Positions 27,692 through 36,424 of a DNA stretch of 64,000 bases are shown one piece after another. The stretch spans positions 868,001-932,000 of the forward strand of contig NZ_QLZQ01000001.1 in assembly GCF_003289925.1 (NCBI RefSeq). Reading direction: 5' to 3'. The notes under the pieces were generated by a model. The model worked only from the letters and a program-made list of their open reading frames with translations. It searched no databases and was not told where the DNA came from. The position numbers and the translations under genes are program-made. Origin of the DNA: Planococcus maitriensis. Lineage in GTDB: Bacteria > Bacillota > Bacilli > Bacillales_A > Planococcaceae. How positions within the stretch are numbered: position 1 is the stretch's first letter; each line of letters starts with the position of its first letter.

Positions 27692-28780
27692 GTGATTCAT
27701 ATACTGACAGCGCTCGTCAAAGGCCGTTTATTTACGCTGCAAGCTTATCACACAAGGCAACAACTGATTCAGCTGCGAAGGGACTGTACTTTTCAATGTC
27801 CCGCTTGCGAAGCCCCGGTCGTCTTGAAAGTCGGCACAACGAAAATCCCCCATTTCGCCCATCTCCAGCAATTCTCCTGTACGCCAGGCAGTGAACCGGA
27901 AACACCGCTTCATCTGCTCGGGAAATCCCGTTTAGCTTCTTTTTTTCATGTCAAGAAAATTCCGGTCCATGTCGAACATTACTTACCCCGTATTAAACAG
28001 CGCCCCGACCTGTTAGCCGGGAACTCGGCAATTGAAATCCAGTGCAGCCCATTGCCCGCAGAGCAGGTTATCAAGCGCAGCCAAGGATATGCCAAGATGG
28101 GGCTCCATCCTGTCTGGATCAGGGGGACGGAACACATTCCGGCTCCTGGCCTCGGTGTTTTCCAAATCCGCCCGTTTGAACAAGCGATGTTCCGCGGTAC
28201 TCAATTCCACCCGCATCTCCTGCAATTCAACCCCGATCATTCACTCTTCGTCTATTACTCCAATCTTTTTTATATACAGGGCAACCGTTGGGTCGCGAAG
28301 GCATCGCTCCTGCCGATGATTGAACAAGTCCATCCTTTTGCCGTGCCGAAAAAATTGAACGAAACCGAATACTATCAGGCAGCAGCCCTGATGCGGGTAG
28401 AAAGGAATAAATATATCCGTTCCCAATTATTTGCGAAGAACCGGATGAGGAATCCTTTCTGGCGCTTGAGCTATGAGCTTCAGCTCGACAGGGAAGCCAT
28501 CCCGGAAATTTTCGGTTTGCCGCTTACAGGGGGCCACCTGTTTTTGGAGCCTCCCTTGCTATGGCAAATGAAAGCTGCGCTGATGATCGAGTGTGGAAAA
28601 CCGGTGGAAACGCTTTTAGATGAAAAGCTGGTCAAGACTGCGCCTTCTGGTATAGAAAACCGTCCATTATTGCAGGTGCTTTCAGCATATGAAACCCTCT
28701 ATAGAAATGGGCGTTCCATGTGCTTTTCGGAAGTGGTGGATATTTCCTATCATCTGCTTGCAAAAGCGTGGGAAAATTGA
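27692..28780 (+). CDS. coiA: Competence protein CoiA family
   Basis: Competence-linked nuclease-like protein of about 359-362 residues. An N-terminal zinc-finger-like CxxC (CPAC) and HFAH element is followed by a PD-(D/E)xK-like core with RPDLLAG and AIEIQCS, and a C-terminal helical region. The exact start is uncertain: AAAGGAG lies at 27684-27690, and homologues start M-L-T-A-L, which aligns with ATA 27701 here. GTG 27692, used for these coordinates, is only 1 base from GGAG; TTG 27650 would run through the mecA terminator region. Known role: processing of incoming DNA and recombination during transformation. Confidence 0.85.
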   Translation: MIHILTALVKGRLFTLQAYHTRQQLIQLRRDCTFQCPACEAPVVLKVGTTKIPHFAHLQQFSCTPGSEPETPLHLLGKSRLASFFHVKKIPVHVEHYLPRIKQRPDLLAGNSAIEIQCSPLPAEQVIKRSQGYAKMGLHPVWIRGTEHIPAPGLGVFQIRPFEQAMFRGTQFHPHLLQFNPDHSLFVYYSNLFYIQGNRWVAKASLLPMIEQVHPFAVPKKLNETEYYQAAALMRVERNKYIRSQLFAKNRMRNPFWRLSYELQLDREAIPEIFGLPLTGGHLFLEPPLLWQMKAALMIECGKPVETLLDEKLVKTAPSGIENRPLLQVLSAYETLYRNGRSMCFSEVVDISYHLLAKAWEN

Positions 28781-28832
28781 GAAAATAAGGTGTAATTCGT
28801 TTCCCGAAACAAGGGAAAGAGGAGGCAGCCAA

Positions 28833-30641
28833 ATGACGGAAAAACTGATGACAAGAGATCAAGTGCCTGCAGAACTGACATGGCGCTTGGAGGATATTTT
28901 TGCTACAGATTCACAATGGGAAGAGGAATTCAAAGCTGTCTCGGCGTTGGCTGAGAAAGCTGGACAATACGAAGGCACTTTATCGGGCGGGGCAGATGCC
29001 CTATACGATGCGCTTAGCTATAAAGATGAATTGTCGGAACGGCTGCGCAGGCTTTACACATACGCCCATATGCGCTATGACCAGGACACGACGAATTCTA
29101 CTTACCAAGCGATGGACAGCCGCATCAAATCACTGTTTGCCAAAACCGCGGCAGGATTATCTTTCATGACACCTGAAATCCTATCCTTGGATGAAACGGA
29201 ACTGAATCGCTACGTCGAAGAACATAAGGGGCTGAAGCTTTATCAGCACGCGCTCGAAGAACTGAATAAGATGCGCCCGCACGTCCTGAAAGCGGAGCAG
29301 GAAGCCCTGCTTGCGCAATTATCCGAAGTGGTGGGGGCATCTTCTGAAACTTTCGGCATGCTCAACAATGCGGATTTGGAATTTCCGGAAATTGAAAATG
29401 AAGACGGCGAAAAAGTGCAGATTACGCATGGCAATTACATCCGCTTCATGGAAAGCAAAGACCGGCGTGTGCGCGAAGACGCATTCAAAGCCGTATATGC
29501 GACATATGGAAAATTCCGCAATACGTTTGCTTCCACTTTATCCGGAAATGTCAAACGCGATAACGTCCATGCTAGAATCCGCAATTACTCGTCAGCCCGG
29601 GAAGCGGCGCTCTCGGATGACCATATCCCGGAAGCGGTGTACGATCAATTGGTCGAAACCGTCAATGACAATTTGCATCTATTGCAGCGCTACGTAGCGC
29701 TGCGTAAGGAAGTGCTGGGCCTCGACCAGGTCCATATGTACGATATGTATACACCGCTCGTCAAGGAAGTCAAAATGGAAATCCCTTATGGCAAGGCGAC
29801 GGGCATGATGCTCGAAGGTTTGCATGCGCTCGGTGAGGAGTATGTCGGCATCGTCAAATCCGGGATCGATAACCGCTGGGTCGACGTGAAAGAAAACAAA
29901 GGCAAGCGCAGCGGGGCTTATTCTTCCGGGGCTTACGGAACAAACCCTTATATCTTGATGAACTGGCAGGACAATGTAGACAACCTGTTCACTTTGGCAC
30001 ATGAATTCGGCCATAGCGTCCACAGCTATTACACACGGCAAAACCAGCCATTCATTTACGGCGATTATTCCATTTTCGTGGCGGAAGTCGCATCGACGAC
30101 AAATGAAGCACTGCTCAATGAACATTTGGTCAATACGACAGAAGATGAGCAGGAGCGCATCTATTTGCTCAACCACTGGCTGGATGGTTTCCGCGGAACG
30201 GTCTTCCGCCAGACGATGTTTGCTGAATTCGAACACATGATCCACCAAATGGACCAGAACGGCGAAGCCTTGACAGCCGACCGCTTGACGGAAGTGTATT
30301 ACGAATTGAACAAAAAGTATTTTGGTGAAGACATGGCAGTGGATGAAGAGATCGGCCTCGAGTGGGCGCGCATCCCGCATTTCTACTATAATTACTACGT
30401 ATTCCAGTATGCAACCGGCTTCAGTGCCGCTACGGCGCTAAGCAAAAAAATCCTGGAAGAAGGCGAGCCTGCCGTGGAGCGTTATATCAACGAATTCCTG
30501 AAAGCCGGCAGCTCCGATTACCCGATTGAAGTACTGAAAAAAGCCGGCGTTGACATGACTTCTTCCGAGCCGGTAGAAGAGGCATGCAAAGTCTTTGGGC
30601 AAAAGCTTGAAGAGTTGGAAGCTTTATTATTGAAGAAATGA
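28833..30641 (+). CDS. pepF: Oligoendopeptidase F
   Basis: 602-residue M3-family zinc metallopeptidase that cleaves peptides of about 7-17 residues in the cytosol. The zinc site HEFGH is at residues 390-394, with the second-ligand Glu in the downstream EVASTTNEALL helix. GAGGAGG is 8 bases before ATG 28833; the open frame upstream overlaps coiA. It fits functionally with the two peptide importers in this window. Confidence 0.95.
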   Translation: MTEKLMTRDQVPAELTWRLEDIFATDSQWEEEFKAVSALAEKAGQYEGTLSGGADALYDALSYKDELSERLRRLYTYAHMRYDQDTTNSTYQAMDSRIKSLFAKTAAGLSFMTPEILSLDETELNRYVEEHKGLKLYQHALEELNKMRPHVLKAEQEALLAQLSEVVGASSETFGMLNNADLEFPEIENEDGEKVQITHGNYIRFMESKDRRVREDAFKAVYATYGKFRNTFASTLSGNVKRDNVHARIRNYSSAREAALSDDHIPEAVYDQLVETVNDNLHLLQRYVALRKEVLGLDQVHMYDMYTPLVKEVKMEIPYGKATGMMLEGLHALGEEYVGIVKSGIDNRWVDVKENKGKRSGAYSSGAYGTNPYILMNWQDNVDNLFTLAHEFGHSVHSYYTRQNQPFIYGDYSIFVAEVASTTNEALLNEHLVNTTEDEQERIYLLNHWLDGFRGTVFRQTMFAEFEHMIHQMDQNGEALTADRLTEVYYELNKKYFGEDMAVDEEIGLEWARIPHFYYNYYVFQYATGFSAATALSKKILEEGEPAVERYINEFLKAGSSDYPIEVLKKAGVDMTSSEPVEEACKVFGQKLEELEALLLKK

Positions 30642-30653
30642 AGCATCATTGAG

Positions 30654-30690
30654 AAAAGCCTCTGCGGTTACATCCAGCAGAGGCTTTTTT
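30654..30690 (+). terminator. Terminator after pepF
   Basis: AAAAGCCTCTGC pairs with GCAGAGGCTTTT around an eleven-base loop, followed by T. Confidence 0.88.
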
Positions 30691-30869
30691 GGGCTTCTCC
30701 TTATGAGTTGAAGAAGGCGCCCAATTCACCCAGGAATATATATACAGGACTCGATAAAGTCCTCGCCATCATTATTGCAAAATGAAAAAATGGAACGGGG
30801 AAAGCAAATAGGAACTCTTAAAACGCTAATTAAAGTTATTTAAAAATAATTTATCTAGAAGAGAGTTAT

Positions 30870-30916
30870 ATGTAAGCGCTTGATATTATGACAGATTTGT
30901 GAAATGATTTGTGATT
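30870..30916 (+). promoter_or_regulatory. Upstream control region of roxS: ResD-like repeats and cre-like element
   Basis: TTTGTGAAA (30896-30904) and TTTGTGATT (30908-30916) are tandem copies of the ResD box TTTGTGAAT, spaced 12 bases, directly upstream of the -35. A cre-like ATGTAAGCGCTTGATA (30870-30885) lies further up and matches only half of the CcpA consensus well. The preceding 180 bases after the pepF terminator are AT-rich and show no gene. Confidence 0.6.
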
Positions 30917-30918
30917 TA

Positions 30919-30947
30919 TTGCATTAACTATTATGGCGTGATATTAT
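30919..30947 (+). promoter_or_regulatory. Promoter of roxS
   Basis: TTGCAT (30919-30924), 17-base spacer, TATTAT (30942-30947). The start point is expected near 30954. Confidence 0.7.
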
Positions 30948-30951
30948 TAGG

Positions 30952-30969
30952 TTGTGAAATTAATCACAT
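30952..30969 (+). promoter_or_regulatory. Rex-like operator at the roxS start
   Basis: TTGTGAAATTAATCACAT matches the Rex palindrome TTGTGAA-WWWW-TTCACAA at 16 of 18 places and lies over the expected start point. It is also a TGTGA-N6-TCACA (Crp/Fnr-type) palindrome. Confidence 0.65.
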
Positions 30970-31070
30970 ACAAACATACACCCCTTTGTTTGAGCGTGAA
31001 CATTTCTCCCATCCCCTTTGTGTAAGATAAGAAAGGCGCCTTCCGGACGTGGAAGGCGCCTTTCGCTGTT
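30954..31070 (+). ncRNA. roxS: Small regulatory RNA RoxS (RsaE)
   Basis: Non-coding transcript of about 117 bases between pepF and the convergent spxH, the conserved place of RsaE/RoxS. Visible features: a 5' segment GAAATTAATCACATAC; a small stem CAAAC/GTTTG with a CCCC loop; C-rich single-stranded tracts TTTCTCCCATCCCC that can pair with Shine-Dalgarno sites; and a 14-bp hairpin GAAAGGCGCCTTCC (31031-31064) as terminator, with only a weak T tract. RoxS represses mRNAs of central metabolism and oxidoreductases and responds to nitric oxide/ResD and NADH/Rex. No ORF with a ribosome site is present. Identification is by remembered sequence pattern plus synteny. Confidence 0.85.
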
Positions 31071-31080
31071 ATTTATGGAA

Positions 31081-31121
31081 GAAAAATAAGCTAAGCCCCG
31101 TTTACGGGAGCTTAGCTTATT
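31081..31121 (-). terminator. Terminator of the yjbK-yjbI-spxH operon
   Basis: AAATAAGCTAAGC pairs with GCTTAGCTTATTT, with a CCCG/CGGG inner stem; on the minus strand it ends in T. It overlaps the spxH stop codon. Confidence 0.85.
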
Positions 31122-31914
31122 TCACTTTCCATAATGTTTCGTCCTGCATAGGGATGCGTTCCAGTTTCTGCTGCAGCACTTGCTTTTTCAGCTCGCGTTC
31201 TGCGGTTTGTTCGCTGATATTGTAGATGCTCGCTACTTCGTGCGTCGCCATCGTCGGATACTTTATGAACAGGTCATCGAGAGAAGGCGGGGATTGCCGG
31301 TTGAGCCGGTCTTTTCCCAGCATTTCCTGTAGGATGGTCAAATAGACGTCGTATGAATAAAGGCCTGAAACTTTGACGCCTTCGTCTTCGATGCATTCGT
31401 TGAAAAAGACGATGCTTGGCACTTCGGAAATTTCCATTTCCCTTGTGATGCGCAGATCGCATTGAAATGCTTTTGCGCTGTGGGCCGAGTGGAAGTCATC
31501 TTTGAATTCGGCTTGGTCCAGTTCTGCTTCTTCCGCTATTTCAAGCAGTACATCGTAGGATGTGACGTTCCGTGATTGCAGGAAGAGATGCTCTTGCAGT
31601 TTGTACATGAATCGATTGCCTGCCCGTTTTCCCTGGAGCTCCGCCGCTTTGATGGCAACAGAGGGAAGTGCGGGGTGTTCAAGCTCGCCGCCGGCCATAT
31701 CGGTATTCTTCATGCTCATATTCAGGGCGGATAATTGTGTGCTTAAGATCATCCGCATTGAAAAATAATGGCCATACTCGATTTGCAATTTGCGGATGAT
31801 GGATTGAAGTTCCCAGCATGCGGGATTCATCGGGTCCATGAACACGTATAATTCCATCGGTTTGCAGGAAGCTTGGTGTTCGCGGATGTCCTCTGCCAGA
31901 TCCAGGTTGCTCAC
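31117..31914 (-). CDS. spxH: ClpXP adaptor SpxH (YjbH)
   Basis: 265-residue DsbA-like adaptor that delivers Spx to ClpXP. The thioredoxin-like N-domain has YVFMDPMNPACWEL: the spot where homologues usually carry C-x-x-C reads N-P-A-C, so only the second Cys remains. The helical insertion and cis-Pro loop SEVPSIVFF are present; the C-terminal part has an HTH-like TMATHEVASIYNISEQ. The start is GTG 31914 with GAGGAGG upstream; it overlaps yjbI by four bases. Together with Spx and MecA it forms a regulated-proteolysis group. Confidence 0.9.
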   Translation of the reverse strand: MSNLDLAEDIREHQASCKPMELYVFMDPMNPACWELQSIIRKLQIEYGHYFSMRMILSTQLSALNMSMKNTDMAGGELEHPALPSVAIKAAELQGKRAGNRFMYKLQEHLFLQSRNVTSYDVLLEIAEEAELDQAEFKDDFHSAHSAKAFQCDLRITREMEISEVPSIVFFNECIEDEGVKVSGLYSYDVYLTILQEMLGKDRLNRQSPPSLDDLFIKYPTMATHEVASIYNISEQTAERELKKQVLQQKLERIPMQDETLWKVK

Positions 31915-32309
31915 TCCAACTCCTCCTCACTGTCGTAATCATTCACCATGTGGTGGGCTGTCAAAACGAGCCGGTTGAAAAACGTCTCGCGAAATTGGCC
32001 GCTGAGCCCCACTTCATCCATCGCTTCACTCATGCACTCCAACCAGGCTTGCGCGCGGTCGGGAGTGATCGGGAAAGGATGGTGGCGTGCTTTCAGGCGC
32101 GGGTGCCCGTGTTCTGCCGAGTAAATGTTCGGGCCGCCTAAATATTGTGTTAAGAACTGTTTTTGTTTTCTCGCTGTTTCGGTCAGGTCGTCAGGGAAAA
32201 TGGGTGCAAGTTTCGGATGGGCTGAGACGCGCGCATAGAAGGCGTCCACCAGGTTTGATAATGTTTCCGCGCCGATTTGATCGTACGGGAGAAGCGGTTT
32301 TTCAGTCAT
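31911..32309 (-). CDS. yjbI: Group II truncated haemoglobin YjbI
   Basis: 132-residue 2/2 globin. Seen: the AFYARV helix, the CD-loop segment YLGGPNIYSAEHGHPRLKAR (heme pocket, with Tyr and Gly-Pro typical of group II), proximal His in RHHPFPI, and Trp in AQAWLECM. In Bacillus and Staphylococcus it works with YjbH, which fits the GTGA overlap with spxH. ATG 32309 has AAGGGG upstream. Confidence 0.93.
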   Translation of the reverse strand: MTEKPLLPYDQIGAETLSNLVDAFYARVSAHPKLAPIFPDDLTETARKQKQFLTQYLGGPNIYSAEHGHPRLKARHHPFPITPDRAQAWLECMSEAMDEVGLSGQFRETFFNRLVLTAHHMVNDYDSEEELE

Positions 32310-32405
32310 CAGTCTTGTCCCCTTTGTGGTTGCTGTAAATCCATTCTATCAACGCATGGTAAATATCTCAAACAAATCGCATGCCACCGAACGGTTGTGC
32401 CAGCT

Positions 32406-32975
32406 TTAACGTTTGGAAGCCGCCTTCATGAAACGAGCGATTTTCTTGTCTGCCGGGCGCATCGGGATGCGTTTTTCTTCGAGCAAAGAGATGAATATCC
32501 GCTTGCCGGCCGCCTCATCTGTGACTTCGTATTCCAGTTCAAAATCTTCCACGCCTAAGTATTCCGAATGGTCCAGGACGAGAAGCCCGCCTTTGTATTC
32601 AATTTCTGCGCGATGGGTCGTCAACGAACCGATATGCGTCAAATCGGAGGGGGAGACACCAAGCCGTTCGAGTTCAGCGGAAACTTCGGGTGCATCGAAC
32701 TGCCTTAAACCTAACATGGCTGACGCCTGTCCTTCGTCCAAGCTATCGGTCGTTTCGTAATTTCCTGAAGCGGCGGGTGTTTTGAGCGTACATTCATACC
32801 GGCTGCCGATGGTGCGCAGGCGAAGAGCTGCCTTTTGGTCACGCAGACGGAAATCGGCCGTGTCGAAATAATGGTTGGTCTGGCTGATGGGGGCCAATTT
32901 TTGTTCTCCCAGTAATTCGCTATACTCTTCTTTCGTCAGCATATTCTTGAATTCGATTTCGAGTTCTTTTGCCAT
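32406..32975 (-). CDS. yjbK: CYTH-domain protein YjbK
   Basis: 189-residue triphosphate-tunnel protein. The CYTH signature ExExK is Glu6-x-Glu8-x-Lys10, and further charged strands (HYFDTADFRLRDQKAALRLR, first part HYFDTADFRLR) line the tunnel. CYTH enzymes hydrolyse inorganic triphosphate or bind nucleotides; activity here is unproven. It is divergent from yjbM and upstream of yjbI-spxH by 96 bases. Confidence 0.9.
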   Translation of the reverse strand: MAKELEIEFKNMLTKEEYSELLGEQKLAPISQTNHYFDTADFRLRDQKAALRLRTIGSRYECTLKTPAASGNYETTDSLDEGQASAMLGLRQFDAPEVSAELERLGVSPSDLTHIGSLTTHRAEIEYKGGLLVLDHSEYLGVEDFELEYEVTDEAAGKRIFISLLEEKRIPMRPADKKIARFMKAASKR

Positions 32976-33239
32976 TTGTTCACCTCATTATGATATAGAA
33001 ACCCCTTTTCTATCAGTTAAGGAGCGGTTTTTTTAAAAAAAGCAGGACAGCTTGGCCGGACAAGGGCGGAAATCATGCTTGCGCCGTTTTCCCGTGGCTT
33101 GGCCGTTAATTTCATTATCGGATAGTTGGATGCAATCTGCAACGCAGAGCATTGCTGTGGTAAAATAGCGGTATGTAGAGACGGCCCTGTGCTGGGCTTA
33201 AAGGATAGTAAACAGGCAAAGCAGTGAGGAGGGCCAGAT

Positions 33240-33917
33240 ATGGGGCAATGGAATCGTTTTTTGGCGCCGTATAAACAGGCGGTCGACGAGATGAAAGTGA
33301 AATTCAAAGGAATGCGCAAGCAATTTGAAACGAACAATACGAATTCTCCGATTGAGTTCGTTACCGGCCGCGTTAAGCCGCTGGCGAGCATCTATGATAA
33401 AACCTTGGAAAAGGGGCTATTGTTTGAACCATCGGAAGAGTTGGCCCGCAATTTACAGGACATCGCCGGTTTGCGGATGATGTGTCAATTCGTCGGGGAT
33501 ATCGAGACCGTGGTAGAGCTTTTGCGCCAGCGCAATGATTTGCGGATTGTCGAGGAAAAGGATTATATCTCCCATGAAAAACAAAGCGGCTATCGTTCTT
33601 ATCATGTCATCGTGGAGTATCCTGTACAGACCATCGACGGCGAGCAGCTGATTCTCGCGGAAATCCAGATCCGGACCTTGGCGATGAATTTCTGGGCTTC
33701 GATCGAACATTCCCTGAACTATAAATATAAAGGCGTGTTTCCTGAAGAAATCAAGCTGCGCCTGCAGCGTGCAGCGGAAGCGGCATTTCAGCTCGATGAA
33801 GAGATGACGCAGATCAGGGATGAAATCCAGGAAGCGCAAGCGTATTTCAGCGAATACAAAGAATCCCCAGGAACGCGATTTCCCGGAGAGGCAGAAGGAG
33901 GTCGAAAGGATACATGA
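33240..33917 (+). CDS. yjbM: Small alarmone synthetase, RelQ/SasB type (YjbM)
   Basis: 225-residue single-domain (p)ppGpp synthetase. Seen: [12 protein letters not shown], the substrate-binding [12 protein letters not shown] strand, [13 protein letters not shown] loop, [19 protein letters not shown] (catalytic Glu and Gln, first part [13 protein letters not shown]) and NYKYKG. No hydrolase domain. GAGGAGG precedes ATG 33240. Overlaps nadF by four bases, so alarmone and NADP synthesis are co-expressed. A TG-G-TAAAAT extended -10 at 33158-33166 is a possible promoter. Confidence 0.93.
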   Translation: MGQWNRFLAPYKQAVDEMKVKFKGMRKQFETNNTNSPIEFVTGRVKPLASIYDKTLEKGLLFEPSEELARNLQDIAGLRMMCQFVGDIETVVELLRQRNDLRIVEEKDYISHEKQSGYRSYHVIVEYPVQTIDGEQLILAEIQIRTLAMNFWASIEHSLNYKYKGVFPEEIKLRLQRAAEAAFQLDEEMTQIRDEIQEAQAYFSEYKESPGTRFPGEAEGGRKDT

Positions 33918-34723
33918 AATTTTATATCATATCCAGAAGTGATGATTTATCCAATCGATTAATGGAAGAAGCGCGCACGTATCTAGAAGATTTCGGCATG
34001 GAATGGAGCGAGGCGGAACCGCAGATCGTCCTGTCGATCGGCGGCGATGGTACCTTGCTGCATGCGTTCCATAAATACAGCGAACGATTGGATGCCGTGG
34101 CATTCGTCGGCATCCACACCGGCCACCTCGGTTTTTACGCCGACTGGAAGCCGATCGAAATCGAAAAGCTCGTGATCGCCATCGCGAAGAAGGAATTTGA
34201 AGTCATTGAATATCCGTTGCTGGAGGTGACGGTGCGTTACCGGAGCGAGCAGGAATCATCCACTTATTTGGCGTTGAACGAATCGACCGTCAAATCGCCG
34301 GATGTCACGCTTGTCATGGACGTCTTTTTGAATGATAGCCATTTTGAACGTTTCCGTGGAGACGGCTTATGCATGTCTACGCCTTCGGGAAGTACGGCGT
34401 ATAATAAAGCACTCGGCGGGGCGATTATCCATCCGTCCTTGCCTGCGATGCAATTGACCGAGATGGCATCGATCAACAACCGCGTGTTCCGGACAGTCGG
34501 TTCGCCGCTGGTGTTGCCATCGCACCATCGCTGCACGCTGCTTCCGGTGAAGGCGCCTGATTTCATGGTGACGATCGACCATCTTCAATTGCTCCATAAA
34601 GACGTCGAGTCGATCGAGTACCGTGTGGCGAAAGAAAAAGTGCGCTTCGCCCGTTTCCGTGCATTTCCATTCTGGCGCCGTGTCCATGACTCATTCATCG
34701 ATAGCGACCTGTCGGAGGATTGA
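33914..34723 (+). CDS. nadF: NAD kinase
   Basis: 269-residue ATP-NAD kinase that makes NADP. The catalytic GGDGT is at residues 43-47, followed by the NE/S motif LNESTV and the [12 protein letters not shown] glycine loop. It is in an overlapping operon with yjbM and the pseudouridine synthase. Confidence 0.95.
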   Translation: MKFYIISRSDDLSNRLMEEARTYLEDFGMEWSEAEPQIVLSIGGDGTLLHAFHKYSERLDAVAFVGIHTGHLGFYADWKPIEIEKLVIAIAKKEFEVIEYPLLEVTVRYRSEQESSTYLALNESTVKSPDVTLVMDVFLNDSHFERFRGDGLCMSTPSGSTAYNKALGGAIIHPSLPAMQLTEMASINNRVFRTVGSPLVLPSHHRCTLLPVKAPDFMVTIDHLQLLHKDVESIEYRVAKEKVRFARFRAFPFWRRVHDSFIDSDLSED

Positions 34724-34727
34724 CCGC

Positions 34728-35609
34728 ATGAAAGCATTTCAAATCGAATTTACAGCACGAGAGCATGGGCTATTGCGGGAAGCGCTGCAAAACTATGGCA
34801 TATCCAAAAGGACGCTGGCTTCCGTGAAATACGGCGGGGGCCATTTGCTGGTTAACGGTTCGGAAGTGACGGTCAGGCATCCACTTGAAATCGGGGATGC
34901 CGTGACCGTTATTTTTCCGAAAGAAACACAAGGCAAAGGCTTGACGGCAGAAAACGGGCCGCTTGCCATCGTCTATGAAGATGAGGCCTTATTGATCGTC
35001 GAAAAACCGCCAGGGCAAAACACCATCCCGTCGCGCGAACAGCCTTTCGGCAGCCTGGCGAATTACGTTGCCGGCCATTTCGGGCGGCATGGCATACCGT
35101 CGACACTGCATATCGCTACACGGCTTGATAAAGACACTTCAGGGTTGGTATGCATCGCCAAAAATCGCCATGTCCATCATTTGCTGTCTGTGCAGCAGCA
35201 GGAAAAACGGATGAACCGCCGCTATGAAGCGTTTGTCCATGGTGAAGTGGCGGCTGAAAAGCTGGTAATCACCGCTCCTATCGGCCGCAAAGGAACGAGC
35301 ATCATCGAGCGCGAAGTGAGGGAAGATGGCAAATTTGCCGAGACCGAGATGGAATTGATCCAGTCGGATGGCGGCATCAGCCATGTCCGGCTGAAATTGA
35401 ATACCGGCAGGACCCATCAGATCCGTGTCCATATGGCCCATATCGGACATCCATTGCTGGGAGATGATCTATACGGGGGCGGACGCGAATTGATCGAAAG
35501 GCAAGCGCTGCATTGCACTGAATTGCAGCTCGATCATCCTGTCTCCGGGAAGCGGCTGTCGTATACATCCGCTCTCGCCGGCGATATGCATGGATTGATT
35601 CAATCGTAG
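34728..35609 (+). CDS. yjbO: RluA/RluD-family pseudouridine synthase (YjbO)
   Basis: 293-residue enzyme with an N-terminal S4-like part and a catalytic domain. The family motif is ATRLDKDTSG with catalytic Asp134; the C-terminal GRTHQIRVHMAHIGHPLLGD is canonical (first part GRTHQIRVH). ATG 34728 follows GGAGG by 9 bases; the longer frame lies inside nadF. The RNA target (23S or other) is not known. Its 3' end overlaps prpE by 10 bases tail to tail. Confidence 0.92.
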   Translation: MKAFQIEFTAREHGLLREALQNYGISKRTLASVKYGGGHLLVNGSEVTVRHPLEIGDAVTVIFPKETQGKGLTAENGPLAIVYEDEALLIVEKPPGQNTIPSREQPFGSLANYVAGHFGRHGIPSTLHIATRLDKDTSGLVCIAKNRHVHHLLSVQQQEKRMNRRYEAFVHGEVAAEKLVITAPIGRKGTSIIEREVREDGKFAETEMELIQSDGGISHVRLKLNTGRTHQIRVHMAHIGHPLLGDDLYGGGRELIERQALHCTELQLDHPVSGKRLSYTSALAGDMHGLIQS

Positions 35610-36337
35610 TGATGGAAGCGATCCGGCTGATAGGGCTGTCTTGACGGGACTTGATGAATATCCATTTCCGGAAATCGCAATGCGGTTAGGGCGCCGCCGA
35701 ATACACATCCGGTATCGATGTTAACGGTATTGTTTTGGAAGTAAGGCGTCTCGACAGGGGTGTGCCCGTAAACGATCCAGTGGTCACCCTTATAGCCCTT
35801 CGCCCAATTGCCGCGTACCGGACGGCCGTCGGCATGATATTTGCCGGTGATTTCGCCGTATAAAGCAAAAGTGATCATTTTGCGGCTCAGTGCTTTTCCG
35901 ATCATGTCCTGGCGCAGGCCCGCATGGACGACAATCAGCTCGTCCCGCAGCTGATGGTAAAGGGGGAGGGCCTCATAAAACCGGAGATAGCGATCCTGGA
36001 ACTTTTTTTGCTCTCTCTTATCCAGTCCGCGCCATTCGGCAACCGTCACTTCCAGGCCATGCAGCAGCTCCACAGGATTGCCTTTGAAAAAGCGGTATAG
36101 TTTATTGCAATGATTGCCGGGGGAATAATAGAGGATGCCCGCGTCCTGCATGGCGAACAATAGCCGCAACACCGCGAGGGATTCGGGGCCGCGGTCCATG
36201 GCATCTCCCACAAATGCAAGATTCCGGCCTTCCGGATGCACCGGGAGGCCATTTTCGAAACGGTAGCCGAGCTGTTCGATCAGTTCGGCCAGTTCATCGA
36301 AGCAACCGTGGATATCACCGATAACATCATATTTCAT
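35600..36337 (-). CDS. prpE: Bis(5'-nucleosyl)-tetraphosphatase PrpE
   Basis: 245-residue metallophosphatase of the PPP family. Motifs: GDIHG (metal site), GDAMDRG (usual form GDxxDRG), and GNHCNKLYRF. PrpE cleaves Ap4A asymmetrically and has protein phosphatase activity in Bacillus. AGGAG lies before ATG 36337. It converges on the pseudouridine synthase gene with no terminator between. Confidence 0.92.
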   Translation of the reverse strand: MKYDVIGDIHGCFDELAELIEQLGYRFENGLPVHPEGRNLAFVGDAMDRGPESLAVLRLLFAMQDAGILYYSPGNHCNKLYRFFKGNPVELLHGLEVTVAEWRGLDKREQKKFQDRYLRFYEALPLYHQLRDELIVVHAGLRQDMIGKALSRKMITFALYGEITGKYHADGRPVRGNWAKGYKGDHWIVYGHTPVETPYFQNNTVNIDTGCVFGGALTALRFPEMDIHQVPSRQPYQPDRFHHYD

Positions 36338-36424
36338 ATTCTTCAGCTCCTATATGGTGTACATTGATTTTAGTGTAACGCATTTCGGGAAAAAAGCTGA
36401 AACGATTGAGGGGAGGGAGTATAC

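Noticed and set aside
30691-30953. Small protein gene between pepF and roxS
   Set aside because: Only very short frames such as a 9-codon one near 30782 are present, with no ribosome site; the region looks like promoter DNA.
30953-30968. Crp/Fnr site as the main reading of the TGTGA-N6-TCACA palindrome
   Set aside because: It fits, but the position over the start point and the known Rex control of RoxS make a repressor site more likely; Fnr would need an upstream position to activate.
36338-36424. M-box magnesium riboswitch before mgtE
   Set aside because: The gap of 87 bases is too short and shows none of the conserved loops.
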